50,067 nt of DNA. It comes from Candidatus Bathyarchaeota archaeon. GTDB taxonomy: Archaea; Thermoproteota; Bathyarchaeia; TCS64. The notes under the pieces are model-generated. The model had not been told where the DNA came from. It saw only the letters and a list, made by a program, of their open reading frames with translations, and ran no database searches. Shown one piece after another: positions 7,969 to 16,053 of the stretch (the stretch's first letter is position 1; each line of letters starts with the position of its first letter). The stretch is taken from assembly GCA_016783455.1 (NCBI GenBank), contig JADHWN010000013.1, positions 1-50,067 of the forward strand, in the 5' to 3' direction. Position numbers and translations under genes: made by a program.

Positions 7969-8121
7969 GTGGTCCGAATATTCTGTCCATCCTGTGGTCC
8001 ACAGGAGCCATATACAGCTGAGGACTTCGACAAGCACGTGGTGTTCCTAGTGAAACCCGACAGGACAAAGGCACTTACATGCCCGAAATGCAAGACCAGA
8101 TTCAACGTATTGGTGAGATAA
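7969..8121 (+). CDS. Small zinc-ribbon protein
   Basis: A 50-residue protein. It has two Cys pairs: IFCPSCGPQ near the start and LTCPKCKTRF near the end, separated by about 30 residues including FDKHVVFLVKPDRTKA. This is the spacing of a small treble-clef or rubredoxin-like zinc ribbon, probably binding nucleic acid or a protein partner. The start is taken as GTG 7969; the frame stays open back to the MFS stop, and a CTG at 7951 is a weaker alternative. It follows the MFS gene by 33 bases. No function can be given beyond zinc binding. Confidence 0.55.
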   Translation: MVRIFCPSCGPQEPYTAEDFDKHVVFLVKPDRTKALTCPKCKTRFNVLVR

Positions 8122-8206
8122 CTGAATTGCGGGCGATGAATACATAAAATAGCTTCTAAACGAAAATTCGTGTAAACCTAAATAATGAATCAAGTTCAGC
8201 TTCTTA

Positions 8207-8449
8207 ATGTCAATTGAAAGGCTTGGATATAATACAAACGTACAAGAAAACCTGGACGAGCATAACTTAAGGAATTTAATCCATTTCTATGAAGCAGAGC
8301 TTCGAAGTATCATGAGCGGAGAATCCCCCTGTGAAGTTCTAAGCTACAACATACGTCGCAAGTTCAGACGATTACGTGTTTTTAGAGATAGAAGGGGTTC
8401 GAATCAACTTTCAGAAAAGACACTTCATATTCTTAAAAGCGGATCCTAA
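8207..8449 (+). CDS. Small hypothetical protein, AT-rich
   Basis: An 80-residue protein, not recognised. It looks helical, with a basic centre (NIRRKFRRLRVFRDRRGSNQ) that could contact nucleic acid. Base composition is more AT-rich than its neighbours. The ATG at 8207 follows TAAACCTAAATAATG at 8174-8188, which could serve as a TATA region. It converges with the winged-helix gene at 8455 with only five bases between stops. It might be a real small gene or a chance frame; codon use gives no strong signal either way. Confidence 0.4.
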   Translation: MSIERLGYNTNVQENLDEHNLRNLIHFYEAELRSIMSGESPCEVLSYNIRRKFRRLRVFRDRRGSNQLSEKTLHILKSGS

Positions 8450-8454
8450 ATAAA

Positions 8455-8748
8455 TTAAATAGTGACCGCTGTCTTCTCTCGCAGCTGCTTCGACCTGTCG
8501 AACTCCTCGTAGAAGTTCCACTTCGACGTGAACTCGTCGTACTCCTCCACGAACCTGACTCCCCGGGGCGTCGTCACCAGCATCCTACCCTTATCCTCGA
8601 TGAGCCCCATCCTGAACAGGACGTTGAGATACCTCCTCAACATCGAGAAATTAATGTTCGTAAGGTACACCAGACGCGTCCTCTTGACCCCCTCCTGAGC
8701 CAGGCTGAGGATCTCGAAGATGACGTCAAGCTTGTGGCGCCTACCCAT
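8455..8748 (-). CDS. Winged-helix transcriptional regulator (ArnR1-like)
   Basis: A 97-residue single-domain DNA-binding protein. HKLDVIFEILSLAQEGVKRT forms helix 1-2, TNINFSMLRRYLNVLFRMGL is the helix-turn-helix with recognition helix, and IEDKGRMLVTTPRGVRFVEE is the beta wing and following helix. This layout (a 'TxxGxxFLEEY' wing end) is common in small archaeal winged-helix regulators. It has no sensor domain. It sits upstream of, and divergent from, the FAD oxidoreductase gene and may control it or itself. The start is ATG at 8748. Confidence 0.75.
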   Translation of the reverse strand: MGRRHKLDVIFEILSLAQEGVKRTRLVYLTNINFSMLRRYLNVLFRMGLIEDKGRMLVTTPRGVRFVEEYDEFTSKWNFYEEFDRSKQLREKTAVTI

Positions 8749-9004
8749 CCCAGCAAAGTCTACGAAAATCGGCTAATAAATCATTAAGAAGGATAGTGCC
8801 GTACCCGCCCTTCGGAGCAGAATTACTGATCCCAAGCGTAAAATGGTACCATTCCACTCGCACACGATCAAAAGGGAGCCCCTGAGAGCCATCGCGGGAT
8901 CCGCATGGCTACCGGTCCGAGATAAATCCACCACGACTCAGCTGGACTAACCATTCCACATGGGAAATATTATAGACGCAAACCATCATTCATCTGTCAA
9001 CGCC

Positions 9005-10282
9005 ATGTACCTAGACATCCTGGTGATCGGAGCTGGGGCCATAGGCCTCAGCTCAGCCCTCCACCTGAAGAGGCTCAACCCCGAGAAGAGCGTAATGGTC
9101 GTCGACATGCTCGGCGGACCCGGCCAGGGAAACACCGCCAAGTGCGCGGGCATCTTCCTTAACCTCGCCACCACCGAGCTCAACTTCGGCCTCTCCGACT
9201 CCACCATCGACTGGTTCCACCACCTCCAGGGGGACCTGGGCCACAACCTGGGCCTCACACCGTATGGCTACCTCTACCTCTTGGACAAAGACCGCTACGA
9301 GAAGGTGAAGAAACCAATCGAGGAGGCCCGCAGCGTCGGCGTCGACATCAAGACCTATGAGAAGAATGAAGTGGAGCGCCTGCTACCAGACCTAGCCACC
9401 AGGTTCGGCGAGGAGGAGACTGAGCTCATGGGCCTCAAGCCCGTGGAGGTCGGTGTCCTCACGGAAAAGTGCGGGAGCATAGACGCAGACGGCCTCACCC
9501 GAAGCCTGGAAGTAGAGTTCCTGAAGCTTGGCGGCGAGGTGAGCTACAACACGACAGCCGAGAGCCTAATCGTTAAGCCCAGGAACGAGATTGGCATAGA
9601 AGGGGAGCCCTTCGTCTGGCAGGACATACACATCACAGGCGCCGAGACCAGTAAAGGCGAGATCCAGGCGGGGACGACCGTGGTGGCCGCCGGCACCTGG
9701 TCAGAGAGGCTGCTGGACCCCATCGGCTTCGACACACTGATGAGGCCCAAGAGCCGGTCCATCTTCGTCTTCAAGGACCCCAAGCTCGACAGGCTCCGGG
9801 ACACCCGAGGATTCAGCAAGGTGGATCTCCTCCCCTTCACCCACATCCCGGAGATCAGCGTCTACCTCAAGGTGGAGCCCTCCGAGGGCAGCATCTGGCT
9901 GGGCTGCGCAGACGACTTCGGCAGGCGCTACGGCCTCGAGGACGACCCCCAACCCGAGCGGGGGCTGTACGAGGACGACATCTACCACGCCCTGATGAAG
10001 TACCTCCCCTGTTTCAAGGACCTGAGGCCGCTGAACTCGTGGACCGGCCAGAGGGCCATGAACAGACTGGACAAGACGCCAGTGATCGCCCCGGCCCCCG
10101 GGATGATCTACGTCGGCTCCGCCACCGGCTACGGGGTGACGAAATGCGACGCCCTGGGGAGGACTGTGGCCGCGGCATACGCCGGGGAAGAGGAGGCGGA
10201 GCTCTACGGGGGCCGACGAATCAGGGTCGCGGACATTGGCATAGAGAACCGCAAGAAGGTGAAAGAAACCTTCAAAGTCTAG
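9005..10282 (+). CDS. FAD-dependent oxidoreductase of the DAO family (glycine/sarcosine-oxidase-like)
   Basis: A 425-residue flavoprotein. The N-terminus DILVIGAGAIGLSSALHLKR is the FAD-binding GxGxxG motif. The middle contains the DAO-family substrate domain with GTTVVAAGTWSERLLDP, and the C-terminus WTGQRAMNRLDKTPVIAP and YVGSATGYGVTKCDALG closes the FAD site. Relatives oxidise sarcosine, glycine, dimethylglycine, D-amino acids or glycerol-3-phosphate; the substrate is open. ATG 9005 is chosen because family members start just before the first strand; ATG 8960 in the same frame would add 15 residues. It stands before a ureohydrolase and a methylamine-methyltransferase-like cluster, so an N-methyl amino acid is an attractive but unproven substrate. 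Confidence 0.75.
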   Translation: MYLDILVIGAGAIGLSSALHLKRLNPEKSVMVVDMLGGPGQGNTAKCAGIFLNLATTELNFGLSDSTIDWFHHLQGDLGHNLGLTPYGYLYLLDKDRYEKVKKPIEEARSVGVDIKTYEKNEVERLLPDLATRFGEEETELMGLKPVEVGVLTEKCGSIDADGLTRSLEVEFLKLGGEVSYNTTAESLIVKPRNEIGIEGEPFVWQDIHITGAETSKGEIQAGTTVVAAGTWSERLLDPIGFDTLMRPKSRSIFVFKDPKLDRLRDTRGFSKVDLLPFTHIPEISVYLKVEPSEGSIWLGCADDFGRRYGLEDDPQPERGLYEDDIYHALMKYLPCFKDLRPLNSWTGQRAMNRLDKTPVIAPAPGMIYVGSATGYGVTKCDALGRTVAAAYAGEEEAELYGGRRIRVADIGIENRKKVKETFKV

Positions 10283-10289
10283 GATGCAA

Positions 10290-10333
10290 CGCGCGCGGGC
10301 TGACTAAATTATCTCCTTAAACGGAGCGCGCGC
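10290..10333. repeat. Pair of alternating CG tracts between convergent genes
   Basis: CGCGCGCG (10290-10297) and GCGCGCGC (10326-10333) lie in the 54-base spacer between the stops of the convergent oxidoreductase and alpha/alpha-barrel genes. Each gene therefore ends close to a CG tract. This placement suggests a link with transcript ends rather than with promoters. Confidence 0.6.
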
Positions 10334-10336
10334 CCC

Positions 10337-11374
10337 TCAAAGGTCATCAAGCCTTCCGGCGAGAGCCAGCATCCGCATCGCCCTGAAGGTGACCCACTTG
10401 CTCTCATCACCCGGCACGCCCCACGTCGTGTACATGTTGTTGGGCGTCGCCTCCAAGAGCCAGCGGCCTCTCTCGTTTCTCTTGCTCAGAATGTATTCGA
10501 TGGTCTCATCGATCGCGGGGTCGTGTACACCGAGTCTCAGGAGCATCGTGGCTAACTCGATGGCATCGTCGTGGTATGTGAGGGGGGCTTTGAGGGTCCT
10601 CGGGTCGTTTCTGCCTGTGATCATGGGTCTCGAAGGTTTGCGGCTGCTCCACATGAGCCTGTGGAGGAGCACGAACTCGACGCTTTTTCTCTTCGCTTCC
10701 ATTGCGTCCTTAGTCCAGTAGCAGTCGGGGACGACCGTCATAGCCCTGAGGAGCTTCGTGACTCCCCAGTAGCAGGTGTGCCCTCCCCAGCACCTATCCT
10801 GCTTCCCGAAATGGGGCCACTCCTTCTTGGGCTTGTATCCGCCGTCGTCGAACCTCTGATGCCTAACGAGGAACTCGAAGCTGCTCCTGACCCGGGGGTC
10901 ACCTCCAAATCCGAAGGAACAAAGGGCGTGCACCATGTTCCCGATGAAGCAGGGGATCCTCTCCAGCCTGGACCCGGTCTTGAGCTCCACACTCCATCCG
11001 AAGGCACCCATCTCTTCGCTGAAACTGTTCTCCAGGATGTACTCCCCCAGGGCGCGGATTCGAGGGTCACTCCCCGAGAGGCCTGCCTGGGCGAGGAACA
11101 CAGCCTGCCACGTGGTGGCCCTGTGTTTGGGAGAATAACCAACCCGTGCGCTCTCAATGCCCCGCCTCTTCACGAAGGACTCCTGCAGGAAACCACCGTC
11201 CGGGTTCTGCTTCGCAAGAATCTTGGAGACGGGAGGAGACTCGATCATGCGCTCCCTGCTCTCGATTACCTCTGCGTCGTCAAGAGGGCGCCGGAAAATG
11301 TGTCTCAGCGTGTTGTACCTGACGTGAGGCGCGTTCTCCTCCAAGAGCCACTGGACGATGTCGTAGTCCTCCAT
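10337..11374 (-). CDS. Alpha/alpha-barrel protein resembling prenyltransferase/squalene-cyclase repeats
   Basis: A 345-residue protein. It has repeats of the terpenoid-cyclase/prenyltransferase toroid kind: AKQNPDGGFLQES, ATTWQAVFLAQAGL, FEFLVRHQRFDDGGYKP and YILSKRNERGRWLLE are Q-W/GG-type turns between helices. No DxDD cyclase motif or clear prenyltransferase zinc site is seen, so catalysis is doubtful. Similar archaeal proteins are often named only by this fold. It lies between the oxidoreductase (convergent) and the ureohydrolase, which is on the same strand and upstream; the 63-base spacer between them contains a CG tract. The function is unknown; a binding or hydrolytic role linked to the neighbouring amine metabolism is possible. 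Confidence 0.6.
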   Translation of the reverse strand: MEDYDIVQWLLEENAPHVRYNTLRHIFRRPLDDAEVIESRERMIESPPVSKILAKQNPDGGFLQESFVKRRGIESARVGYSPKHRATTWQAVFLAQAGLSGSDPRIRALGEYILENSFSEEMGAFGWSVELKTGSRLERIPCFIGNMVHALCSFGFGGDPRVRSSFEFLVRHQRFDDGGYKPKKEWPHFGKQDRCWGGHTCYWGVTKLLRAMTVVPDCYWTKDAMEAKRKSVEFVLLHRLMWSSRKPSRPMITGRNDPRTLKAPLTYHDDAIELATMLLRLGVHDPAIDETIEYILSKRNERGRWLLEATPNNMYTTWGVPGDESKWVTFRAMRMLALAGRLDDL

Positions 11375-11437
11375 CCCGCATCCTCCAGAAATAGGGACCC
11401 CTTCATCTCTATATCTTCTGCGCGCGCTGCCTATGCT

Positions 11438-12394
11438 CTACCCTTCTGATGCCAGCTTCTTCTTGAGAGCGATGAGAGAGACGAACTCGTAGACTATATT
11501 CGCCCCTAACAGAGCCGTGACCTGGGACGGATCGTACTGGGGCAGGACCTCAACCAGGTCAAAGCCTACCAGGTTCAAATCCTTAAGCCCCCTCACGGCC
11601 TGCAGCGCCTCCCGGCTCGAGAAGCCCCCCACCTCGGGCGTACCAGTCCCCGGTGCGAACGCGGGGTCCACGAAGTCGATGTCAAAGGTGACGAACACCT
11701 TCTCATCCCCCACGCGATTGACTATCCTCTGTACTAGCTCCCCGATGCCCTGCTCCTGAGCCTCTACAGAGGTGACGAGCTCGAACCCCAGCTTCCTCGA
11801 GTCGTCGAGGCTGTCACGGGAGTAGATGGAGCCCCGCATACCGACCTGGATGGAATGGTCCACAAGCAACAGCTCCTCCTCGACCGCCCTCCTGAAAGGC
11901 GTCCCATGAGTGTACTTACGACCGAACCTTTTATCCCCCGTGTCAGAGTGCGAGTCGAACTGAATGAGGGCCACCGGCCCATGCACCTTATTCATCGCTC
12001 TGAGCTCCGGGAGCGTAACTGAGTGGTCTCCCCCGAGGAGTATCGGGATCACCCCACCCTCCAGAATGGGGAGGAGACCATCCTCAATCATCTGATACGA
12101 GTCCTCGACATAGCCAGGGTTGACAGGCAGATCACCCCAATCCACGACCGAGCAATGTTCGAAAATGCTCACGTCCAAAACCTCATTGTGGTGACGAAGC
12201 AGAGCAGAGACATTCCGGATGGCCTCAGGCCCAAACCGTGCACCAACCCTGTATGATGCCCCAGTGTCAAAGGGGACACCAACGATAGCGATGTCAACTC
12301 CCTCAGTCGTCTTGATATGAGGAAGACGCATGAACGTCTTGATGCCGGAGAACCTCGGGGATTCTCGGGGGTCAACAGGTCTATACCCCTCCAT
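11438..12394 (-). CDS. Ureohydrolase (agmatinase/guanidino-acid hydrolase family)
   Basis: A 318-residue dimanganese hydrolase that releases urea from a guanidino compound. Metal motifs are complete: GGDHS at 121-125, DSHSD at 147-151 (usually DAHxD, here Ser for Ala), THGTP with His163, and DIDFVDP at 238-244 followed by APGTGTPEVGG. Length and the GTGTPEVGG loop fit agmatinase-like members, but this family also contains guanidinobutyrase, guanidinopropionase and guanidine hydrolases, so the substrate is not fixed by sequence. It is transcribed in the same direction as, and downstream of, the first MtmB homologue. Hydrolysis of a methylated guanidine would give methylamine, which would connect it to that cluster. 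Confidence 0.85.
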   Translation of the reverse strand: MEGYRPVDPRESPRFSGIKTFMRLPHIKTTEGVDIAIVGVPFDTGASYRVGARFGPEAIRNVSALLRHHNEVLDVSIFEHCSVVDWGDLPVNPGYVEDSYQMIEDGLLPILEGGVIPILLGGDHSVTLPELRAMNKVHGPVALIQFDSHSDTGDKRFGRKYTHGTPFRRAVEEELLLVDHSIQVGMRGSIYSRDSLDDSRKLGFELVTSVEAQEQGIGELVQRIVNRVGDEKVFVTFDIDFVDPAFAPGTGTPEVGGFSSREALQAVRGLKDLNLVGFDLVEVLPQYDPSQVTALLGANIVYEFVSLIALKKKLASEG

Positions 12395-12497
12395 TGAAGA
12401 CCACTCACTCTTCAGAGGAGTGAAGATCTATAAAATTTAACAGCGATCTGCGCCTAAAACTTCCACGCGCGCGATAAAAGATTGGTGTATATTCACA

Positions 12498-13880
12498 TTA
12501 CCATTGGAGCCCGCAGTCCTCGAACTCCTTCTTGACCCTTGCGATTAGTTCTTGATACTCTGGGCTTGGCTTATGACGTTGCAGGTCATAGCACTCAGTG
12601 ATCAACTTACCGGGCTCCGGAGTCGTGTTCGTCATGAGTTTTGTGATAACTGGCTTGAACATCCCATACACATCATCACGTTTGACCCCCGATCTAATGG
12701 CCGCGTCCGAAGCCTCGATCATCAACTCGGCGTCCGCCGGAGTCTGCCCACCGTTCATACGACTGCGACTGACACGGGGAACATACAGGTTGGCACCGTT
12801 AACAGTCGCCTCAATGCTCCGCAACACCAACTCCTCAAGATGGCTCTCCGTGCAGAGCTCCGAGACCGGGATGGGCCAATGCATCGGAATCCCATCCGAG
12901 TTCCTGATGGTAGCCTGGTAGACGACGGAACGAGCGAAATGAATGGGAAACATAATCCGCTTACCCCCGCTGACATGGGTGAAGTGCTCCACGCCGTTAT
13001 AGTAGAGGTTATCCCGATAGACGATCCACGCAATGATCGTCTTCACCAAACTCTCAATGATAGCCCCCTCCGGGCCCCCCGCGAAACCTCCAGCGATGCC
13101 GAAGCTGCCGCTGATCCCGAAATAGCCATAGCTCTGATACACGAGTGCCGCCGTGATCAGGTCATACTGCACCTTGACATCGGGCAGCACGGAGAGGAGG
13201 AGCCCATCCGTCGGCCTCAGCCCCGCATCCGGGTCAATCGCAGCGAGAAACGATGAAGCAGCGGTACTGATAGGATAAAGCACTATGGCGGCGCCGGGCC
13301 TCCCCGCCTTCCTGACGCCCTCCCTCACCCAAGCCACCTGACGCTTAGACGCGTAGGCCTCAAGGGGAATCCCGTAGATGTCATACCCGTCGATCTTGGG
13401 GAAGTTGAATCCCTCAAGGAAGTCGAGCCGCGGGATCATAGCAAAGTTCTCAACGACACTGTTCGCTAGATCCTCCGTGAAAGGCGCGTGATGCCCCGGG
13501 GCAACGTTCATGGGCTCAGTGCCCTCGATCTCATGCTGCCTCCACACACGAGCATCCTCCCCCTCGCCCATCACGACCTCCTTCTGCATCGAATGAATGG
13601 CTTCCCTGACCTCCTCCTCGGAGAACCTTACCACCCGCTCCCTGTCCAGACAGAAGCACCCAACGTCGACGACGAAATCCACGGCCGCCTGCCAGGCAGC
13701 GTCAGCCAGTCTGTCGTCGGTGTTGATCCAGACCGAAGGATCATCGGGACACTTGATCTCGTACTCCTTCACCAGCTCAGACATCTTCTTGAAGAGAGCC
13801 ATATCCCAGTCCTTCCCGGACATCATCGGACCCGTCCGCATCCGATCCGCGATCTCAACGAGGCTAATCATACTCCCCAC
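12498..13880 (-). CDS. MtmB-family corrinoid-dependent methyltransferase lacking pyrrolysine (paralogue 1)
   Basis: A 460-residue homologue of methanogen monomethylamine methyltransferase MtmB, of the same length and collinear. From the family: MtmB is a TIM barrel with pyrrolysine at about residue 202 in a GRPGMxV-Pyl context. Here the segment is KAGRPGAAIVLYPIS, so Val200 takes the Pyl place and no stop codon occurs there. Other shared segments are IAGGFAGGPEGAIIESLVKT and the end ECYDLQRHKPSPEYQELIAR. It is the most divergent of the three copies. It is divergently transcribed from the corrinoid protein across 77 bases. It probably transfers a methyl group from an unknown donor to that protein. 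Start ATG 13880; Met4 is an alternative. Confidence 0.85.
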   Translation of the reverse strand: MGSMISLVEIADRMRTGPMMSGKDWDMALFKKMSELVKEYEIKCPDDPSVWINTDDRLADAAWQAAVDFVVDVGCFCLDRERVVRFSEEEVREAIHSMQKEVVMGEGEDARVWRQHEIEGTEPMNVAPGHHAPFTEDLANSVVENFAMIPRLDFLEGFNFPKIDGYDIYGIPLEAYASKRQVAWVREGVRKAGRPGAAIVLYPISTAASSFLAAIDPDAGLRPTDGLLLSVLPDVKVQYDLITAALVYQSYGYFGISGSFGIAGGFAGGPEGAIIESLVKTIIAWIVYRDNLYYNGVEHFTHVSGGKRIMFPIHFARSVVYQATIRNSDGIPMHWPIPVSELCTESHLEELVLRSIEATVNGANLYVPRVSRSRMNGGQTPADAELMIEASDAAIRSGVKRDDVYGMFKPVITKLMTNTTPEPGKLITECYDLQRHKPSPEYQELIARVKKEFEDCGLQW

Positions 13881-13957
13881 ACCAACACCCCGGCAAACCC
13901 CTCAGATAATTAAACTTACATGTAGACATCCACATATTTAGGCTTCAGTGGTAATAA
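13881..13957. promoter_or_regulatory. Divergent promoter of the MtmB/MtmC-like cluster
   Basis: The 77-base spacer separates the minus-strand MtmB homologue from the plus-strand corrinoid gene. On the minus strand AGTTTAATTAT (13906-13916) lies about 30 bases before ATG 13880. On the plus strand CACATATTTAGG (13931-13942) lies about 20 bases before TTG 13958. Both look leaderless. A shared regulator could act on both sides, but no clear operator repeat is visible. Confidence 0.5.
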
Positions 13958-14611
13958 TTGACCAAAGAAGAGGAGATTCTCCAAAACCTCTCCGATGCCG
14001 TACAATCTTTCGACTCCGACGCCGCCATCGACGCCGCGAAAGCCTCGGTCGAGGCAAAGATTAGCCCCGTCAAGGCCATCGAAGAGGGCCTCGCAAAGGG
14101 CCTCAGAGTGGTCGGAGACAAATTCGAAGCCGGAGAGCTATGGCTCCCCCACCTGGTCCTAGGCGCGGAAGCCCTGGAGGCCGCCGTGAAGGTCCTGGAA
14201 GGGCATATGGCCATTGAGGACCTTGAGTCCACCAACCGCGGGACCATCGTCATAGGCACCGTCGAAGGTGACATACACGACCTGGGGCTACGTATCGTCG
14301 CATCGATGCTCAGGGCGAACGGCTTCAGAGTCTACGACATAGGCTGCGACGCCCGCACCCTGAACTTCATCGAGAAGGCGAAGGAGGTCAAGGCAGATAT
14401 TATCGCAGCCTCCTCCCTCATGACCACGACGATGCCCTTCATGAAGGACCTGGTCGAAGCCCTGGAGACTGCCGGAATCAGGGACCAGTACAAGGTCATG
14501 GTGGGAGGTGGACCCGTCACCGAGGAATGGGCGAAGGCCATCGGCGTCGACGGTTACGGCAAAGACGCAGCCGAGGCCGTTCGAGTCGCAAAGGAACTCG
14601 TAAAGAAATAA
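13958..14611 (+). CDS. MtmC-like corrinoid (B12-binding) methyltransferase protein
   Basis: A 217-residue protein, the usual length of MtmC/MtbC/MttC. Residues 1-90 are the helical cap. Residues 95-217 are the Rossmann B12 domain with EGDIHDLG (DxHxxG at 105-110), where His107 should be the lower cobalt ligand; then AASSLMTTTMP and KVMVGGGPVTEEWAKAIG complete the nucleotide-loop pocket. It should carry the methyl group from an MtmB-type enzyme to a second methyltransferase. It is followed by the two plus-strand MtmB homologues with a 12-base gap to the first. TTG 13958 is used; no Shine-Dalgarno is seen but the TATA box position fits. No reactivase (RamA) or MtbA-type acceptor is in the window. 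Confidence 0.9.
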   Translation: MTKEEEILQNLSDAVQSFDSDAAIDAAKASVEAKISPVKAIEEGLAKGLRVVGDKFEAGELWLPHLVLGAEALEAAVKVLEGHMAIEDLESTNRGTIVIGTVEGDIHDLGLRIVASMLRANGFRVYDIGCDARTLNFIEKAKEVKADIIAASSLMTTTMPFMKDLVEALETAGIRDQYKVMVGGGPVTEEWAKAIGVDGYGKDAAEAVRVAKELVKK

Positions 14612-14623
14612 GGAGTGAATGAT

Positions 14624-16033
14624 ATGGCCGCCCCGAGCCTCTGGGAAGTACTCGACAGAGCCTGCAACACCGGACCAGTCATGGCGACAAAGGACTTCGA
14701 CATGAAGATATTCAGCGTCGCCACCCGCCTCACCAAGGAATACGACATAAAATATGACCCCAAGACCCCGGTCACGATAGACGACAGCCTCGCCGACGAC
14801 GCCTGGAACGCCGGACTGCAACTATTCACGGAGGTCGGGGCATACTGCATGAACTCCAGCCGAGTCATAAAATTCGACGAGTCAGAGATCAAACAGGGCC
14901 TCAAGGAGCTGCGAGGCGAAGCGATAATCGGAGAGGGCTCCGAGAGAAGGATCCTGAAACTCAGGAAAGTGGAGGACAACAGCCCCCCCTCCATCGTCTG
15001 TGGCGGAGTCATCGAGAGCAACTTCCCGGAAGGCGAGAACTTCGTCAAACTCTACCAATCCATAGCCCAGGAACCCCTCATCGACGGCTTCTACGTGGGC
15101 CCCCCACTCCAATCCTCAGAGGGACGACTGGTACGCTCAGGGACACCCCTGGAGACCCACCTGGGCAGATCCATGGTCTCCTGGGTACGCGAAGCGATCA
15201 GGCGAGCAGGGAGACCCGGACTACACTTCATATCAGCATGCACATCTGCCATAGCAAACATAGCTGCAGCCGACCCCAACGAAGGCCTCCGGAGGTCAGA
15301 CGGAATAGTCTCCACCATAATGCCTGAACTGAAGACAGACTACGAGAACCTCAACAAGATAGTCTACAGCCACGACTACGGCTGCATAAAACACGTCTAC
15401 AACGGAGGGATGATCGGCGGCTGGGCAGGCGGACCAGAAGGCGCCCTGATAGTATCCATCGCCAACGCCATCATGGCCGTCATAGTCTACCAGATGAGCG
15501 TAGGCGCCTCATACCACGCACTAGGCTACCTCAGGGCCTCAACACCCAACTACAGCGCCTTCGTGACCCGCCCATGCCTCTGGGGTTCATCCATCGGCAG
15601 CCAGGCCCTCTCACGGAACACCAAGATAATCAACACGGCCGTCGCCATGACCAACGCCGGACCCGGCACGGAGATGCAGTTCCAGGAGATCGTAGCCGCC
15701 ATATGCGCCTCAATCCCCTGCGGTAGAGAAGGACTCAGCCAAGGAGCCAGAAGATTCAAGGTGGTCCCCCTGCTCGGCAGCGGGCTCGAGAACAGGTTCT
15801 GGGGGGAGGTCGGCCACGCCATGTCCAAGGTGAAACGCGACTTCGCTAACTCCCTCGCAGAGGAGATGCTCCAGAAATTCGAACACAGAATCACCAGGGA
15901 GTCAGACGGCGGCCCATTGGGCCACACACTCGACGAGATATACGACCTGAAGACTCTACAGCCGAGGAAGAGATTCCTCGATGTCTATGAAGGGGTGAAG
16001 AAGGAACTCGAGGACCTGGGCTTGGAGTTCTAG
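14624..16033 (+). CDS. MtmB-family methyltransferase lacking pyrrolysine (paralogue 2)
   Basis: A 469-residue MtmB homologue. The Pyl region reads RRAGRPGLHFISACTSA, placing Ile203 at the Pyl site. The glycine-rich segment IGGWAGGPEGALIVSIANAI and the end LKTLQPRKRFLDVYEG match the family, as does GPGTEMQFQEI (MtmB has a PCTEM-type segment here). AGGAGTG at 14611-14617 sits eight bases before ATG 14624, which decides that start over GTG 14615. It ends with TAG, so amber is used here as a normal stop. It is closely related to the next gene, with which it shares most motifs; the pair looks like a tandem duplication with divergence. The methyl donor is unknown. Confidence 0.88.
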   Translation: MAAPSLWEVLDRACNTGPVMATKDFDMKIFSVATRLTKEYDIKYDPKTPVTIDDSLADDAWNAGLQLFTEVGAYCMNSSRVIKFDESEIKQGLKELRGEAIIGEGSERRILKLRKVEDNSPPSIVCGGVIESNFPEGENFVKLYQSIAQEPLIDGFYVGPPLQSSEGRLVRSGTPLETHLGRSMVSWVREAIRRAGRPGLHFISACTSAIANIAAADPNEGLRRSDGIVSTIMPELKTDYENLNKIVYSHDYGCIKHVYNGGMIGGWAGGPEGALIVSIANAIMAVIVYQMSVGASYHALGYLRASTPNYSAFVTRPCLWGSSIGSQALSRNTKIINTAVAMTNAGPGTEMQFQEIVAAICASIPCGREGLSQGARRFKVVPLLGSGLENRFWGEVGHAMSKVKRDFANSLAEEMLQKFEHRITRESDGGPLGHTLDEIYDLKTLQPRKRFLDVYEGVKKELEDLGLEF

Positions 16034-16053
16034 CATCGGGAGATACAGACTGA

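Noticed and set aside
10290-10333. The CG tracts as ordinary stem-loop terminators
   Set aside because: The tracts are self-complementary without a loop and usually lack a following T run, so the classic terminator model does not fit.
10571-11449. A 292-residue plus-strand gene
   Set aside because: It runs antisense to the alpha/alpha-barrel gene and has a low-quality, Pro/Glu-rich sequence without domain features.
12552-13256. A 234-residue plus-strand gene
   Set aside because: It is antisense to the first MtmB homologue and shows no family pattern.
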